Below, one piece after another: positions 52,124-59,537 of a stretch of DNA of 60,155 nt. Position 1 is the first letter of the stretch, and each line of letters starts with the position of its first letter. The DNA is from an uncultured Prevotellaceae bacterium (GTDB lineage Bacteria; Bacteroidota; Bacteroidia; Bacteroidales; Bacteroidaceae): positions 1 to 60,155 of the forward strand of contig CACXTX010000009.1 in assembly GCA_902770635.1 (NCBI GenBank), in the 5' to 3' direction. The translations under genes were made by a program, and so were the position numbers. A model generated the notes under the pieces. It had not been told where the DNA came from, made no database searches, and worked only from the letters and a program-made list of their open reading frames with translations.

Positions 52124-53602
52124 ATGAAGCGGATAAGTATCATATTATTATTGCTGGCCTTCACACTGGCTCCACAAGCACAGACGAGGAAAAGCAAGCA
52201 GAAAGCACCGGCTAAGAAGACGGCAGTGCAGCGGAAGAAGAGCAAAACGAGCAAAACAACCGTGACCACCCCCTCTGTGCAATCTCTGCAGAACCAGCGT
52301 CAGAAACTCCAGCAGCAAATCAAGGAACAGGAGAACAAGTTGCGTTCCAACCAGCAGGATGTGAAGAAACGACTACAGAACCTGATGATCCTGAATACGG
52401 AGATAGAAGGGAAACGTCGTTCCATAGACACCATTCGTCGTAATATCGATACGTTGGACGTGGCTATTGAACGACTTTGTGTCCAGCTGGATAACTTGCA
52501 AGAGGAACTGAACGAGTGTAAGCGTCGTTATGTGAAGTCCATGCGTTACCTGCATCGTAACAAGTCGGGCCAGAGTCAGCTGATGTTTATCTTCAGTGCT
52601 GATAACCTGACACAGATGGTTCGTAGGTTGCGTTTCATGCGTGAATATGCGGCCTATCAGCATGTACAAGGTGATGAGGTGAAGACACAACAGGAGGCCG
52701 TCAATAATAAGCTGCAGGAAATCAGTGTTGCCAAGCGTCAGAAGACGCGGCTTCTGGCGCGAGGCGAGCAGGAACGCAGAGCTTTGGAGGGTAAGCAGTC
52801 GGAACAGCAGAATGTGGTGAAGACGTTACAGAAAGAGCAGCGTTCTATCCAGAGCATTATTGCCCAGCAGAAAAAGAAGGATGCTGCCCTGAATGCACAG
52901 ATTGACCGTTTGATAGCCGAGGAGGTGGCTCGCCAGAAGGCGCGTGCTGCCGCGGAGGCCAAACGTCGCGCCGAAGCTGAAGCAGCCAAGAAACGTGCTG
53001 CTGAACAGGCTCGAAAGCGAGCAGAGGAAGCCCGTAAGAAGGCCGAGGAGGAAGCACTGGCTGCTAAGACCAAGGAGGCCCGTGAGGCAGCTCGTCGTCG
53101 AGCTATGGAGCACGCCAAGGAAGAGGAGAATGCCCGTAAGGCAGAGGAAGCAGCGCGTAAGGTTGAGCAGACGTTGCTGACACCTGCCGAGGACTTGCGT
53201 ATCAGTGGAAGCTTCGAGAACAATCGCGGTCGTCTGCCCATCCCCGTTACTGGTGCTTATCGCATCGTCAGCCACTTCGGACAATATAATGTGGAAGGTC
53301 TGCGTAATGTGACCCTCGACAATAAGGGTATCAACATCCAGGGAGAACCGGGAGCACAGGCTCGTAGCATCTTCGACGGAGAGGTCAGTGCTGTGTTCAG
53401 CTTCGGTGGCACCGTGGTGGTCATGGTGCGTCACGGCAGCTATATCTCCGTGTACTGCAACCTGTCCAGCGTCAGTGTCCGTCGTGGTCAAAAGGTGTCT
53501 ATCCGTCAGCCTCTGGGCCGCATCGGACAAGACAACATCCTACAGTTCCAGCTCCGTCGTGAAACGTCGAAACTGAATCCGGAGAGCTGGCTGGGAAGAT
53601 GA
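52124..53602 (+). CDS. EnvC-like murein hydrolase activator (degenerate M23 domain)
   Basis: 492 residues: signal peptide (ISIILLLLAFTLAPQA), long coiled coil (about 45-330, with an Ala/Glu/Lys/Arg-rich segment AEAKRRAEAEAAKKRAAEQA), and a C-terminal LytM/M23 fold (about 365-492). The zinc ligands are lost: the usual G-I-D position reads KGINI, and the H-x-H segment reads LQFQLRRE. This matches EnvC-type activators, which switch on amidases instead of cutting peptidoglycan themselves. The 9-bp gap to DUF4292 indicates an operon. A role in daughter-cell separation is inferred from family. Confidence 0.9.
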   Translation: MKRISIILLLLAFTLAPQAQTRKSKQKAPAKKTAVQRKKSKTSKTTVTTPSVQSLQNQRQKLQQQIKEQENKLRSNQQDVKKRLQNLMILNTEIEGKRRSIDTIRRNIDTLDVAIERLCVQLDNLQEELNECKRRYVKSMRYLHRNKSGQSQLMFIFSADNLTQMVRRLRFMREYAAYQHVQGDEVKTQQEAVNNKLQEISVAKRQKTRLLARGEQERRALEGKQSEQQNVVKTLQKEQRSIQSIIAQQKKKDAALNAQIDRLIAEEVARQKARAAAEAKRRAEAEAAKKRAAEQARKRAEEARKKAEEEALAAKTKEAREAARRRAMEHAKEEENARKAEEAARKVEQTLLTPAEDLRISGSFENNRGRLPIPVTGAYRIVSHFGQYNVEGLRNVTLDNKGINIQGEPGAQARSIFDGEVSAVFSFGGTVVVMVRHGSYISVYCNLSSVSVRRGQKVSIRQPLGRIGQDNILQFQLRRETSKLNPESWLGR

Positions 53603-53611
53603 TATTTAAAT

Positions 53612-53716
53612 TTGAAATTAGGAATTAGAAATTATGATATGCGTATGCGCAGAGTAATAGTGTTAAAGCTTTCTTTCTACAAAGTAATCACAATTTCTAA
53701 TTTCTAATTCCTAATT
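53612..53716. repeat. Inverted AATTAGG/TAATTCC arrays around a 50-bp centre
   Basis: The left array ends AATTAGAAATTATGATATG; the right begins AAGTAATCACAATTTC. The same ends border the S23-type gene at 56772 and the repeat at 58777. The last codons of the M20 gene (Leu-Ile-Arg-Asn-stop) are array sequence. Confidence 0.75.
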
Positions 53717-54765
53717 AAAGAAACGTACGTTTCTATGGCATTTGCAATTTCACTTATGCAAATGAACTCGTCCGCGGAGTGGCTCCGGCTGCTTTCTCCT
53801 GGTCCCAGTTTCATCGATAGGAATGGCATCAGTGCCTGATCACTTAGCGTGGGGGAGCCAAAGGGTACCATGCCCATCTTGATACATTTCTGTACCAGGG
53901 GATTGCCTATTGGAATATGTGAGGATGACAAACGGAAGGAGCGGGCTTTCAGCTCGCTTTTCTTCATGTGTTTTTGCAGGAAGGCGAAGAGGTATTCGTT
54001 CTGATAGTATTCATTGGTACGCACGTCAATGACGAAGTGGCATTCGTCGGGCACCACGTTATGCTGGGTGCCACTGTTAATCACAGTAACCGTCATCTTG
54101 GTGGCACCGAGCAGGGGACTCTCTTTCCTGAAACGGTAGTCGCGCAGCCATACCAGGTCGTCAAGGGCTTCATAGATGGCATTCACACCCTCGTTGCGGG
54201 CAGCATGTCCGCTCTTTCCGCGAGCCACACCGTCAATGACCATCAGTCCCTTTTCAGCAATGGCGGGTTGCATGCCTGTGGGCTCACCCACGATGGCTAC
54301 GTCTATCTTGGGCAGGTGGGGCAGTACCATCGAGAAGCCGTTTGTGCCACTTACCTCCTCTTCGCACGAAGCCAGATATACCACGTTATATGTCCCGTTC
54401 TGCGAGCTTTTGTCTCGCAATATCCGATACACCTGCAGCAGGCTCACCAGACCCCCTCCGCAGTCGTTGGCTCCCAGTCCATAAAGGCGGTCGCCCTCAA
54501 CAACAGGGGTAAAAGGGTCGCGTGTCCACGTAGCCACTGGCTTCACGGTGTCAATGTGTGCATTGAGCAACAGGGTTGGTTTCTCGGGGTTTAGGTCTTC
54601 CTGGATGAGAACATTGTTCCCGATTCGCTGGAAAGGCATTCCCCATTTCCCGATGAAATCGCATAAAATGTCGGCAGCCTGCGTTTCTTCGCGACTAACC
54701 GACGGAGTCTTGATGAGCTCCATCAACAACTCCACCGCATCGTTTGTATATTGCTTTATGTCCAT
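53704..54765 (-). CDS. argE: M20 deacetylase, probable N-acetyl/succinyl-ornithine deacetylase
   Basis: 353 residues from ATG 54765 (MDIKQYTNDAVELL). Dinuclear zinc M20 motifs: LLNAHIDTVKP, LGANDCGGGLVSL, SCEEEVSGTNG (general base Glu) and VGEPTGMQPAIAEKG. The pattern fits the ArgE/DapE group; in Bacteroidota arginine synthesis the substrate is often N-succinyl-ornithine. A promoter core at 54774-54781 is so close that the transcript would begin within a few bases of the start codon. No other arginine gene is nearby, so the substrate is inferred. Confidence 0.82.
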   Translation of the reverse strand: MDIKQYTNDAVELLMELIKTPSVSREETQAADILCDFIGKWGMPFQRIGNNVLIQEDLNPEKPTLLLNAHIDTVKPVATWTRDPFTPVVEGDRLYGLGANDCGGGLVSLLQVYRILRDKSSQNGTYNVVYLASCEEEVSGTNGFSMVLPHLPKIDVAIVGEPTGMQPAIAEKGLMVIDGVARGKSGHAARNEGVNAIYEALDDLVWLRDYRFRKESPLLGATKMTVTVINSGTQHNVVPDECHFVIDVRTNEYYQNEYLFAFLQKHMKKSELKARSFRLSSSHIPIGNPLVQKCIKMGMVPFGSPTLSDQALMPFLSMKLGPGESSRSHSADEFICISEIANAIETYVSLIRN

Positions 54766-54773
54766 AATTGCCA

Positions 54774-54781
54774 CAAAGATA
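54774..54781 (-). promoter_or_regulatory. -7 promoter core very close to the M20 start
   Basis: The minus strand reads TATCTTTG, ending 8 bp before ATG 54765. Transcription starting about 7 bp downstream would leave almost no leader. Confidence 0.5.
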
Positions 54782-54828
54782 CAAAATTATTCCCAATTCT
54801 TTATACCTATTTCTTTGTTTTTTTTAAT

Positions 54829-54876
54829 AGTCTAATCATAATTTCTAATTACTAATTACTAATTTCTAATTTATTT
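54829..54876. repeat. AATTACT/AATTTCT heptamer array
   Basis: Begins CTAATCATAATTTCTAATT and continues with ACTAATT units; same family as at 56727 and 57140. It lies between divergent promoters. Confidence 0.75.
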
Positions 54877-54880
54877 TGTG

Positions 54881-54888
54881 TACCTTTG
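54881..54888 (+). promoter_or_regulatory. -7 promoter core of the acyl-CoA synthetase gene
   Basis: TACCTTTG lies 30 bp before ATG 54918. The heptamer array ends just upstream, and no -33 box is seen in it. Confidence 0.55.
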
Positions 54889-54917
54889 CACCTAATTAAT
54901 ATATAAAGAGAGAAGTT

Positions 54918-56726
54918 ATGCAGACTAATTGCCACATGTCAGTGCTGGTGCACGAACAAGCAAAGAAGTATGGTGACCGCGAAATGCTGATTTATCAGGA
55001 CTTTGGCGGAAAGGAGTGGAAATCATTGTCTTGGAACCAGGTTTCAGCCACCGTCAAACAGGTGTCTAATGCCCTGTTGAACCTCGGTGTGAAGCCTCAG
55101 GAGAACATTGGTATATTCTCACAGAACTCAGTACAGTATATTGAGTGCGACTTTGGTGCATGGGGCATCCGTGCAGTAACCATACCTTTCTATGCTACCA
55201 GCTCTGAGCAGCAGATACAGTTCATGGTGAACGATGCCAAGGTACGCTTCCTCTTCGTTGGCGAGCAGGACCAGTACGAAAAGGCGCGTCGTGCCTTCTC
55301 ACTCTGCCCTACGTTGGAACGTATCATCGTCTATGATCCCATGGTGCATATCTCCACTCATGACCCTAACGCTATCTATTTCCACGACTTCCTGAAACTC
55401 GGTGAGAACCTGCCCCGTCAGACCGAAGTGGAGAAATTGCAGCAGGAAGCCTCCTTCGACGATATTGCCAACATCCTGTACACCAGTGGTACAACGGGCG
55501 ATTCCAAGGGTGTCATCCTGACGCATGGACAGTTCCATGCAGCCTTTGAGGCCAACGACAAGTGTGTGCCTGTAGGTGAAAAGGACCGTGTCATGAACTT
55601 CCTGCCCTATACCCATATCTTCGAGCGTGGATGGGCTATCCTCTCGTTGACGGAAGGTGCCACCATGATTGTGAACACCCATCCTCAGGAGGTACAGCAG
55701 GCCATGCGTGAGACGCATCCCACCTGTATGTCTGCAGTGCCCCGCTTCTGGGAAAAGGTCTATATGGGTGTGATGGATAAGATAGAACATTCCAGTGCTA
55801 TGCAGCGTAAGCTGTTCCGTCATGCACTGGCTGTAGGTCGCAAGCATAACATCGAATACCTCAGCCTGGGTAAGAAGCCCCCTGTGGCTCTGCACCTGGA
55901 GTATGAGATGCTGAACCGCACCGTCTTCTCGCTGGTACGTAAGGAACTGGGACTGGAGAATGCCCATTTCTTCCCCACAGCAGGAGCAGCCGTCTCAGAG
56001 CATGTCGAGGAATTTGTCCATTCCATCGGCATCAACATGATTGTAGGCTACGGCCTCACAGAGTCGTTGGCTACGGTGAGCTGTAACCACCTGGGCAAGC
56101 CCTGGACGGTAGGCAGTGTCGGTATTCCCATCGAAGGCATCAGCATCCGCATTGGAGAGAACGACGAGGTATTGCTGAAAGGCCCGACGATTACCTGCGG
56201 CTACTACAACCGTGAGGACCTGACCAAGGCAGCCTTTACGGAGGACGGCTATTTCAAGACCGGTGATGCCGGTTATATGAAGGATGGTGAGCTCTTCCTG
56301 AAAGAACGCATCAAGGACCTGTTCAAGACCTCCAACGGAAAATACATCGCACCTCAGATGATAGAGTCGAAGCTGTTAGTCGATAAGTTCATCGACCAGA
56401 TAGCCATCATAGCCGATGAGCGCAAGTTCGTCTCAGCCCTCATCATCCCCGTCTATTCGCTGCTGGAAGAGTACGCCCGTGAGCATAACATCCCCTTCAA
56501 GGACCGCGAGCAGCTCTGTGCAGACCCCCGCATCATCCAGATGATGAAGGAGCGCATCGACACCCTGCAGCAACAGCTGGCCCACTACGAGCAAGTCAAG
56601 CGCTTCACCCTGCTGCCTCACCACCTGTCGATGGAGAAGGGAGAACTCACCAACACGCTGAAGATTCGAAGAAGAGTACTCAACGAGAATTATAAGGCTG
56701 AGATAGAAGCTATGTACGAAGAGTAA
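54918..56726 (+). CDS. Long-chain acyl-CoA synthetase (AMP-forming)
   Basis: 602 residues. Adenylate-forming signatures: ILYTSGTTGDSKGVILTHGQ (phosphate loop), MVGYGLTESLATVSC-type acceptor motif (here IVGYGLTESLATVSCN), YFKTGDAGYMKDGELFLKER and the C-terminal lysine region KDLFKTSNGKYIAPQ. The enzyme activates fatty acids with ATP and CoA. It belongs to the FadD/FACS group with the extended linker typical of long-chain enzymes. It appears to be transcribed alone. Confidence 0.95.
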   Translation: MQTNCHMSVLVHEQAKKYGDREMLIYQDFGGKEWKSLSWNQVSATVKQVSNALLNLGVKPQENIGIFSQNSVQYIECDFGAWGIRAVTIPFYATSSEQQIQFMVNDAKVRFLFVGEQDQYEKARRAFSLCPTLERIIVYDPMVHISTHDPNAIYFHDFLKLGENLPRQTEVEKLQQEASFDDIANILYTSGTTGDSKGVILTHGQFHAAFEANDKCVPVGEKDRVMNFLPYTHIFERGWAILSLTEGATMIVNTHPQEVQQAMRETHPTCMSAVPRFWEKVYMGVMDKIEHSSAMQRKLFRHALAVGRKHNIEYLSLGKKPPVALHLEYEMLNRTVFSLVRKELGLENAHFFPTAGAAVSEHVEEFVHSIGINMIVGYGLTESLATVSCNHLGKPWTVGSVGIPIEGISIRIGENDEVLLKGPTITCGYYNREDLTKAAFTEDGYFKTGDAGYMKDGELFLKERIKDLFKTSNGKYIAPQMIESKLLVDKFIDQIAIIADERKFVSALIIPVYSLLEEYAREHNIPFKDREQLCADPRIIQMMKERIDTLQQQLAHYEQVKRFTLLPHHLSMEKGELTNTLKIRRRVLNENYKAEIEAMYEE

Positions 56727-56765
56727 ATTAGAAATTAGGAATTAGTAATTAGAAATTATGATTAC
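56727..56765. repeat. AATTAGN heptamer array, left flank of S23-type gene 2
   Basis: Ends with AATTAGAAATTATGATTAC (56747-56765), which is exactly inverted at 57140-57158 on the other side of the gene. Confidence 0.85.
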
Positions 56766-56771
56766 CTAATT

Positions 56772-57143
56772 ATGCTGGAAAGACGCGAAAATGTAATTGT
56801 AGAGAAGAGTGAGCTATTTGCTGATAGAATCGTGAAGATGCATAAATATCTTTCTAAAAAGAGAGAAGGCAATTCTGATATCTTGAAACAAATCGTCCGT
56901 AGTGGTACCAGTGTTGGAGCAAACGTCTCAGAGAGCAAGTTTGCTCAAAGTGAAGCTGATTTCTTAACGAAGCTCACTATTGCATTAAAAGAGGCAAACG
57001 AAACAAAGTTTTGGCTTAATCGTCTGTATGCTGGAAACTATTTAAATGAAACAGAATATCATTCTATTATAAAAGACTGTGAAGAAATAATAAGTATTTT
57101 AGTAAAAATAACGGGAACATTAAGAAAGAAGGTTCAGAAGTAA
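56772..57143 (+). CDS. Four-helix-bundle protein (S23 / 23S intervening-sequence type), copy 2
   Basis: 123 residues. Core IVRSGTSVGANVSESKFAQS, then EADFLTKLTIALKEANETK and FWLNRLYAGNYL. Family and uncertainty as for the copy at 49075, of which it is a diverged paralogue. It is enclosed by a 19-bp perfect inverted repeat (56747-56765 and 57140-57158), and the stop codon TAA (57141-57143) is supplied by the right repeat. It is AT-rich compared with the acyl-CoA synthetase and RF2 genes on either side, so it was probably inserted between them. Confidence 0.88.
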   Translation: MLERRENVIVEKSELFADRIVKMHKYLSKKREGNSDILKQIVRSGTSVGANVSESKFAQSEADFLTKLTIALKEANETKFWLNRLYAGNYLNETEYHSIIKDCEEIISILVKITGTLRKKVQK

Positions 57144-57294
57144 TCATAATTTCTAATTCCTAATTAAATAAGTTAAGAAAACAAAGGAATAGGGAGTGAA
57201 CATTAGTAATCATAATTTCTAATTTTTAATTTCTAATTCCTAATTTAGTAATCATAATTTCTAATTTTTAATTTCTAATTCCTAATTAAATTAA
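57140..57294. repeat. Right flank of S23-type gene 2: inverted repeat and two tandem 40-bp units
   Basis: GTAATCATAATTTCTAATT (57140-57158) mirrors the left flank. Further on, two tandem copies start AGTAATCATAATTTCTAATT and end TAATTCCTAATT. There is no gene, and no clear TAnnTTTG for prfB. Confidence 0.85.
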
Positions 57295-57296
57295 GT

Positions 57297-58418
57297 ATGA
57301 TCACATCCGACCAACTAAAAGACGTTCTTGACCGCGCTGACGCGCTGTACAAGTACCTGAAGATAGACGAGAAGAAGATGGAGTACGAGGAGGAGGATCT
57401 TCGTACTCAGGCTCCCGATTTCTGGGAAGACCAGAAACGTGCTGAGGAGCAGATGAAGAAGGTAAAGGGCATCAAGAAGTGGCTCGATGGCTATCAGGCA
57501 GTGCGTACTGCTGCTGATGAGTTGCAACTGGCCTTTGACTTCTATAAGGAGGAGATGGTCACGGAGGAAGAGGTGGAAAACGGCTACAAGACAGCCATCC
57601 GCCTGATAGAGGACCTTGAGCTGAAGAACATGCTTCGCCAGAAGGAGGACCCTATGGATGCCGTGCTGAAGATCAACTCCGGTGCCGGTGGTACCGAGGC
57701 TCAGGACTGGGCCCAAATGCTGATGCGTATGTACCAGCGATGGGCTGAGGCACACGACTATAAGGTGTCTATCGCTAACCTGCAGGATGGCGATGAGGCT
57801 GGTATCAAGAGTGTGACGATGCAGATTGAGGGTGGGGAGTTCGCTTACGGCTACCTGAAGAGTGAGAATGGTGTTCACCGTCTGGTGCGTGTGTCACCTT
57901 ATAACGCACAGGGTAAGCGCATGACCTCTTTTGCCTCTGTCTTCGTCTCTCCCTTGGTTGACGACACCATCGAGGTGTATGTGGACCCAGCCAAACTGTC
58001 GTGGGACACCTTCCGCAGCTCTGGAGCAGGTGGTCAGAATGTGAACAAGGTGGAGTCTGGTGTCCGTCTGCGCTATTGGTACACCGACCCCGATACCGGT
58101 GAGGAAGAGGAAATCCTCATTGAGAACACGGAGACACGCGACCAGCCTAAGAACAAAGAGCGTGCTATGGCTCTGCTCCGCTCCCAGCTCTACGATCGTG
58201 CCATGCAGAAACGCCTCGAGGCACAGGCTAAGATAGAGGCAGGCAAGAAGAAGATAGAGTGGGGCAGTCAGATCCGTTCCTACGTCTTCGACGACCGTCG
58301 TGTCAAAGACCACCGCACCAACTACCAGACCTCCGATGTCGATGGTGTGATGGATGGTAAAATCGACGATTTCATCAAGGCATACCTGATGGAATTTCCT
58401 TCGTCTGATGACGAATGA
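57297..58418 (+). CDS. prfB: Peptide chain release factor 2
   Basis: 373 residues, full length. The catalytic GGQ loop is SSGAGGQNVNKVES. The stop-recognition tripeptide, SPF in E. coli RF2, reads SPY here (LVRVSPYNAQGKR). The N-terminus (ADALYKYLKIDEKKMEYEEE) runs through the place where many prfB genes carry an in-frame UGA with programmed frameshift; none is present, so synthesis is not autoregulated that way. RF2 releases at UGA and UAA. A 47-residue membrane protein gene follows after 212 bp of repeats. Confidence 0.96.
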   Translation: MITSDQLKDVLDRADALYKYLKIDEKKMEYEEEDLRTQAPDFWEDQKRAEEQMKKVKGIKKWLDGYQAVRTAADELQLAFDFYKEEMVTEEEVENGYKTAIRLIEDLELKNMLRQKEDPMDAVLKINSGAGGTEAQDWAQMLMRMYQRWAEAHDYKVSIANLQDGDEAGIKSVTMQIEGGEFAYGYLKSENGVHRLVRVSPYNAQGKRMTSFASVFVSPLVDDTIEVYVDPAKLSWDTFRSSGAGGQNVNKVESGVRLRYWYTDPDTGEEEEILIENTETRDQPKNKERAMALLRSQLYDRAMQKRLEAQAKIEAGKKKIEWGSQIRSYVFDDRRVKDHRTNYQTSDVDGVMDGKIDDFIKAYLMEFPSSDDE

Positions 58419-58620
58419 AATTCCAAATGAGGAATGAGAAGTGAGAAATGAGAAATGACGGGCCTTGCCCTAAATGAAAAATGAACAATGAACAAGATTA
58501 ATAATAGAATAATATCAAGATAAATAATAACCACGAGTTGTGAGATGATTGAGAAAGAGAACTGCATTTCTCATTTTTCATTTGCATTTCTCATTTCTCA
58601 CTTCTCATTTCTCATTTAAA
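58419..58620. repeat. Inverted AATGAGA / TCATTTC arrays around a core
   Basis: AATGAGA-type heptamers on the left, GGGCCTTGCCC near the left end, a spacer, then TCATTTC-type units on the right. The two arrays could pair over long distance. Confidence 0.75.
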
Positions 58621-58630
58621 ACTAAGTATT

Positions 58631-58774
58631 ATGAACAAAAAAGTAAATGCCAAGAAAGAAGCTTGGGAGAAGAAACAGGAAGAGAAAGGTAAGAAAGTAG
58701 TAGCATGGATCTTTGGCGGACTCATCGTCCTCGCCATTATCTATCTCATCTGGACATTCTCCATGATGGCGTAA
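58631..58774 (+). CDS. Small single-pass membrane protein, 47 residues
   Basis: ATG 58631 to TAA 58772-58774. The N-terminal half is strongly charged (KKVNAKKEAWEKKQEEKGKK), the C-terminal half one hydrophobic helix (VVAWIFGGLIVLAIIYLIW) and a short tail. It has a plausible start after AAGTATT. No family name is recognised. It lies between prfB and the CYTH gene, isolated by repeat arrays. Coding status rests on the charge/hydrophobic layout and clean start and stop. Confidence 0.65.
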   Translation: MNKKVNAKKEAWEKKQEEKGKKVVAWIFGGLIVLAIIYLIWTFSMMA

Positions 58775-58776
58775 AA

Positions 58777-58910
58777 AAAATTAAAAATTAGAAATTAGGA
58801 ATTAGAAATTGTGATATGTCTAAGTGCAGACATCTTGCACACTATGGTGTGTATATTCCGCCCCGAAAGTAATCATAATTTCTAATTTCTAATTCCTAAT
58901 TCCTAATTTA
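58777..58910. repeat. Inverted AATTAGN / TAATTCC arrays around a 50-bp centre
   Basis: Left array ends AATTAGAAATTGTGATATG, right begins AAGTAATCATAATTTC. The centre carries ATGTCT...AGACAT and CACAC...GTGTG stems. The layout is the same as at 53612-53716. Confidence 0.75.
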
Positions 58911-58913
58911 ACT

Positions 58914-59387
58914 ATGCTTGAAATCGAACGTAAATTCCTGGTCCTCGACGACTCCTACAAGCAGTTGTCGTACGGCAGTAGCCACATCATGCAGGGTTAT
59001 ATCTGCAGTGAGCGTGGTAGGACGGTGCGTGTACGCATAAGAGATGTACGCGCGTACCTTACTATTAAAGGACCTAGTGAAAATAACGGATTGTCCCGTT
59101 ATGAGTTTGAACGCGAGATTCCTTTGGATGATGCGCAGCAGATGCTGCGTTTCTGCGAGCCAGGCGTTATTGACAAGACTCGCTGGCTCGTAAAGTCGGG
59201 ACCTCACACCTTCGAAGTAGATGAGTTTCATGGCGAAAACAACGGTCTTGTAGTAGCCGAGGTGGAGCTCTCCAGTGAGGAGGAAGCTTTTGAAAAACCC
59301 CATTTCATCGGAAAAGAGGTCACAGGTGACCGTCGTTACTATAACAGTCAGTTGCGTGCTAACCCCTATTGTAACTGGCCTAAGTAA
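58914..59387 (+). CDS. CYTH-domain protein (probable triphosphatase)
   Basis: 157 residues. The defining ExExK motif is EIERKF at residues 3-8. Further charged strands line the tunnel: TVRVRIRDVRAYLTIKG, RYEFEREIP, FEVDEFHGENNGLVVAEVEL. It ends with TGDRRYYNSQLRANPYCNWP. Bacterial CYTH proteins hydrolyse inorganic triphosphate or thiamine triphosphate. Tripolyphosphate is also the product of the dgt enzyme in this window, though a link is speculative. Confidence 0.9.
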   Translation: MLEIERKFLVLDDSYKQLSYGSSHIMQGYICSERGRTVRVRIRDVRAYLTIKGPSENNGLSRYEFEREIPLDDAQQMLRFCEPGVIDKTRWLVKSGPHTFEVDEFHGENNGLVVAEVELSSEEEAFEKPHFIGKEVTGDRRYYNSQLRANPYCNWPK

Positions 59388-59437
59388 TCTCTAACCCCTC
59401 ACCTCTCACCCCTTACCCCTTACCTCTCACCTCTTTT
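59388..59437. repeat. Heptamer array, CCCCTTA/CCTCTCA type
   Basis: CTCTCAC, CCCTTAC and CTCTCAC units follow the CYTH stop codon. This is a C-rich variant of the period-7 arrays; the rest of the 150-bp gap holds only the promoter at 59508. Confidence 0.65.
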
Positions 59438-59507
59438 AACATGTTTTCCTAGGTGTAAATTTCGTTAAAAAACCTTTATTGTTTTTCGCTTTCTACCGAA
59501 ATTTTCT

Positions 59508-59515
59508 TACCTTTG
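59508..59515 (+). promoter_or_regulatory. -7 promoter core of the terminal TPR gene
   Basis: TACCTTTG lies 23 bp before ATG 59538. Confidence 0.6.
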
Positions 59516-59537
59516 TCATTGGCTTATATCATTAACT

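Noticed and set aside
52124-53602. Active M23 peptidase
   Set aside because: The metal-binding His and Asp positions are replaced (GINI and LQFQLRRE), so an activator role fits better.
49075-57143. S23-type ORFs as parts of 23S rRNA intervening sequences
   Set aside because: No rRNA sequence surrounds either gene; both lie between protein-coding genes.
57297-57380. Programmed +1 frameshift in prfB
   Set aside because: The N-terminal region is one continuous frame with no in-frame UGA or CTTTGA slippery site.
53612-58910. Repeat arrays as a CRISPR
   Set aside because: Units are 7 bp, contiguous, without unique spacers of constant length, and there are no cas genes.
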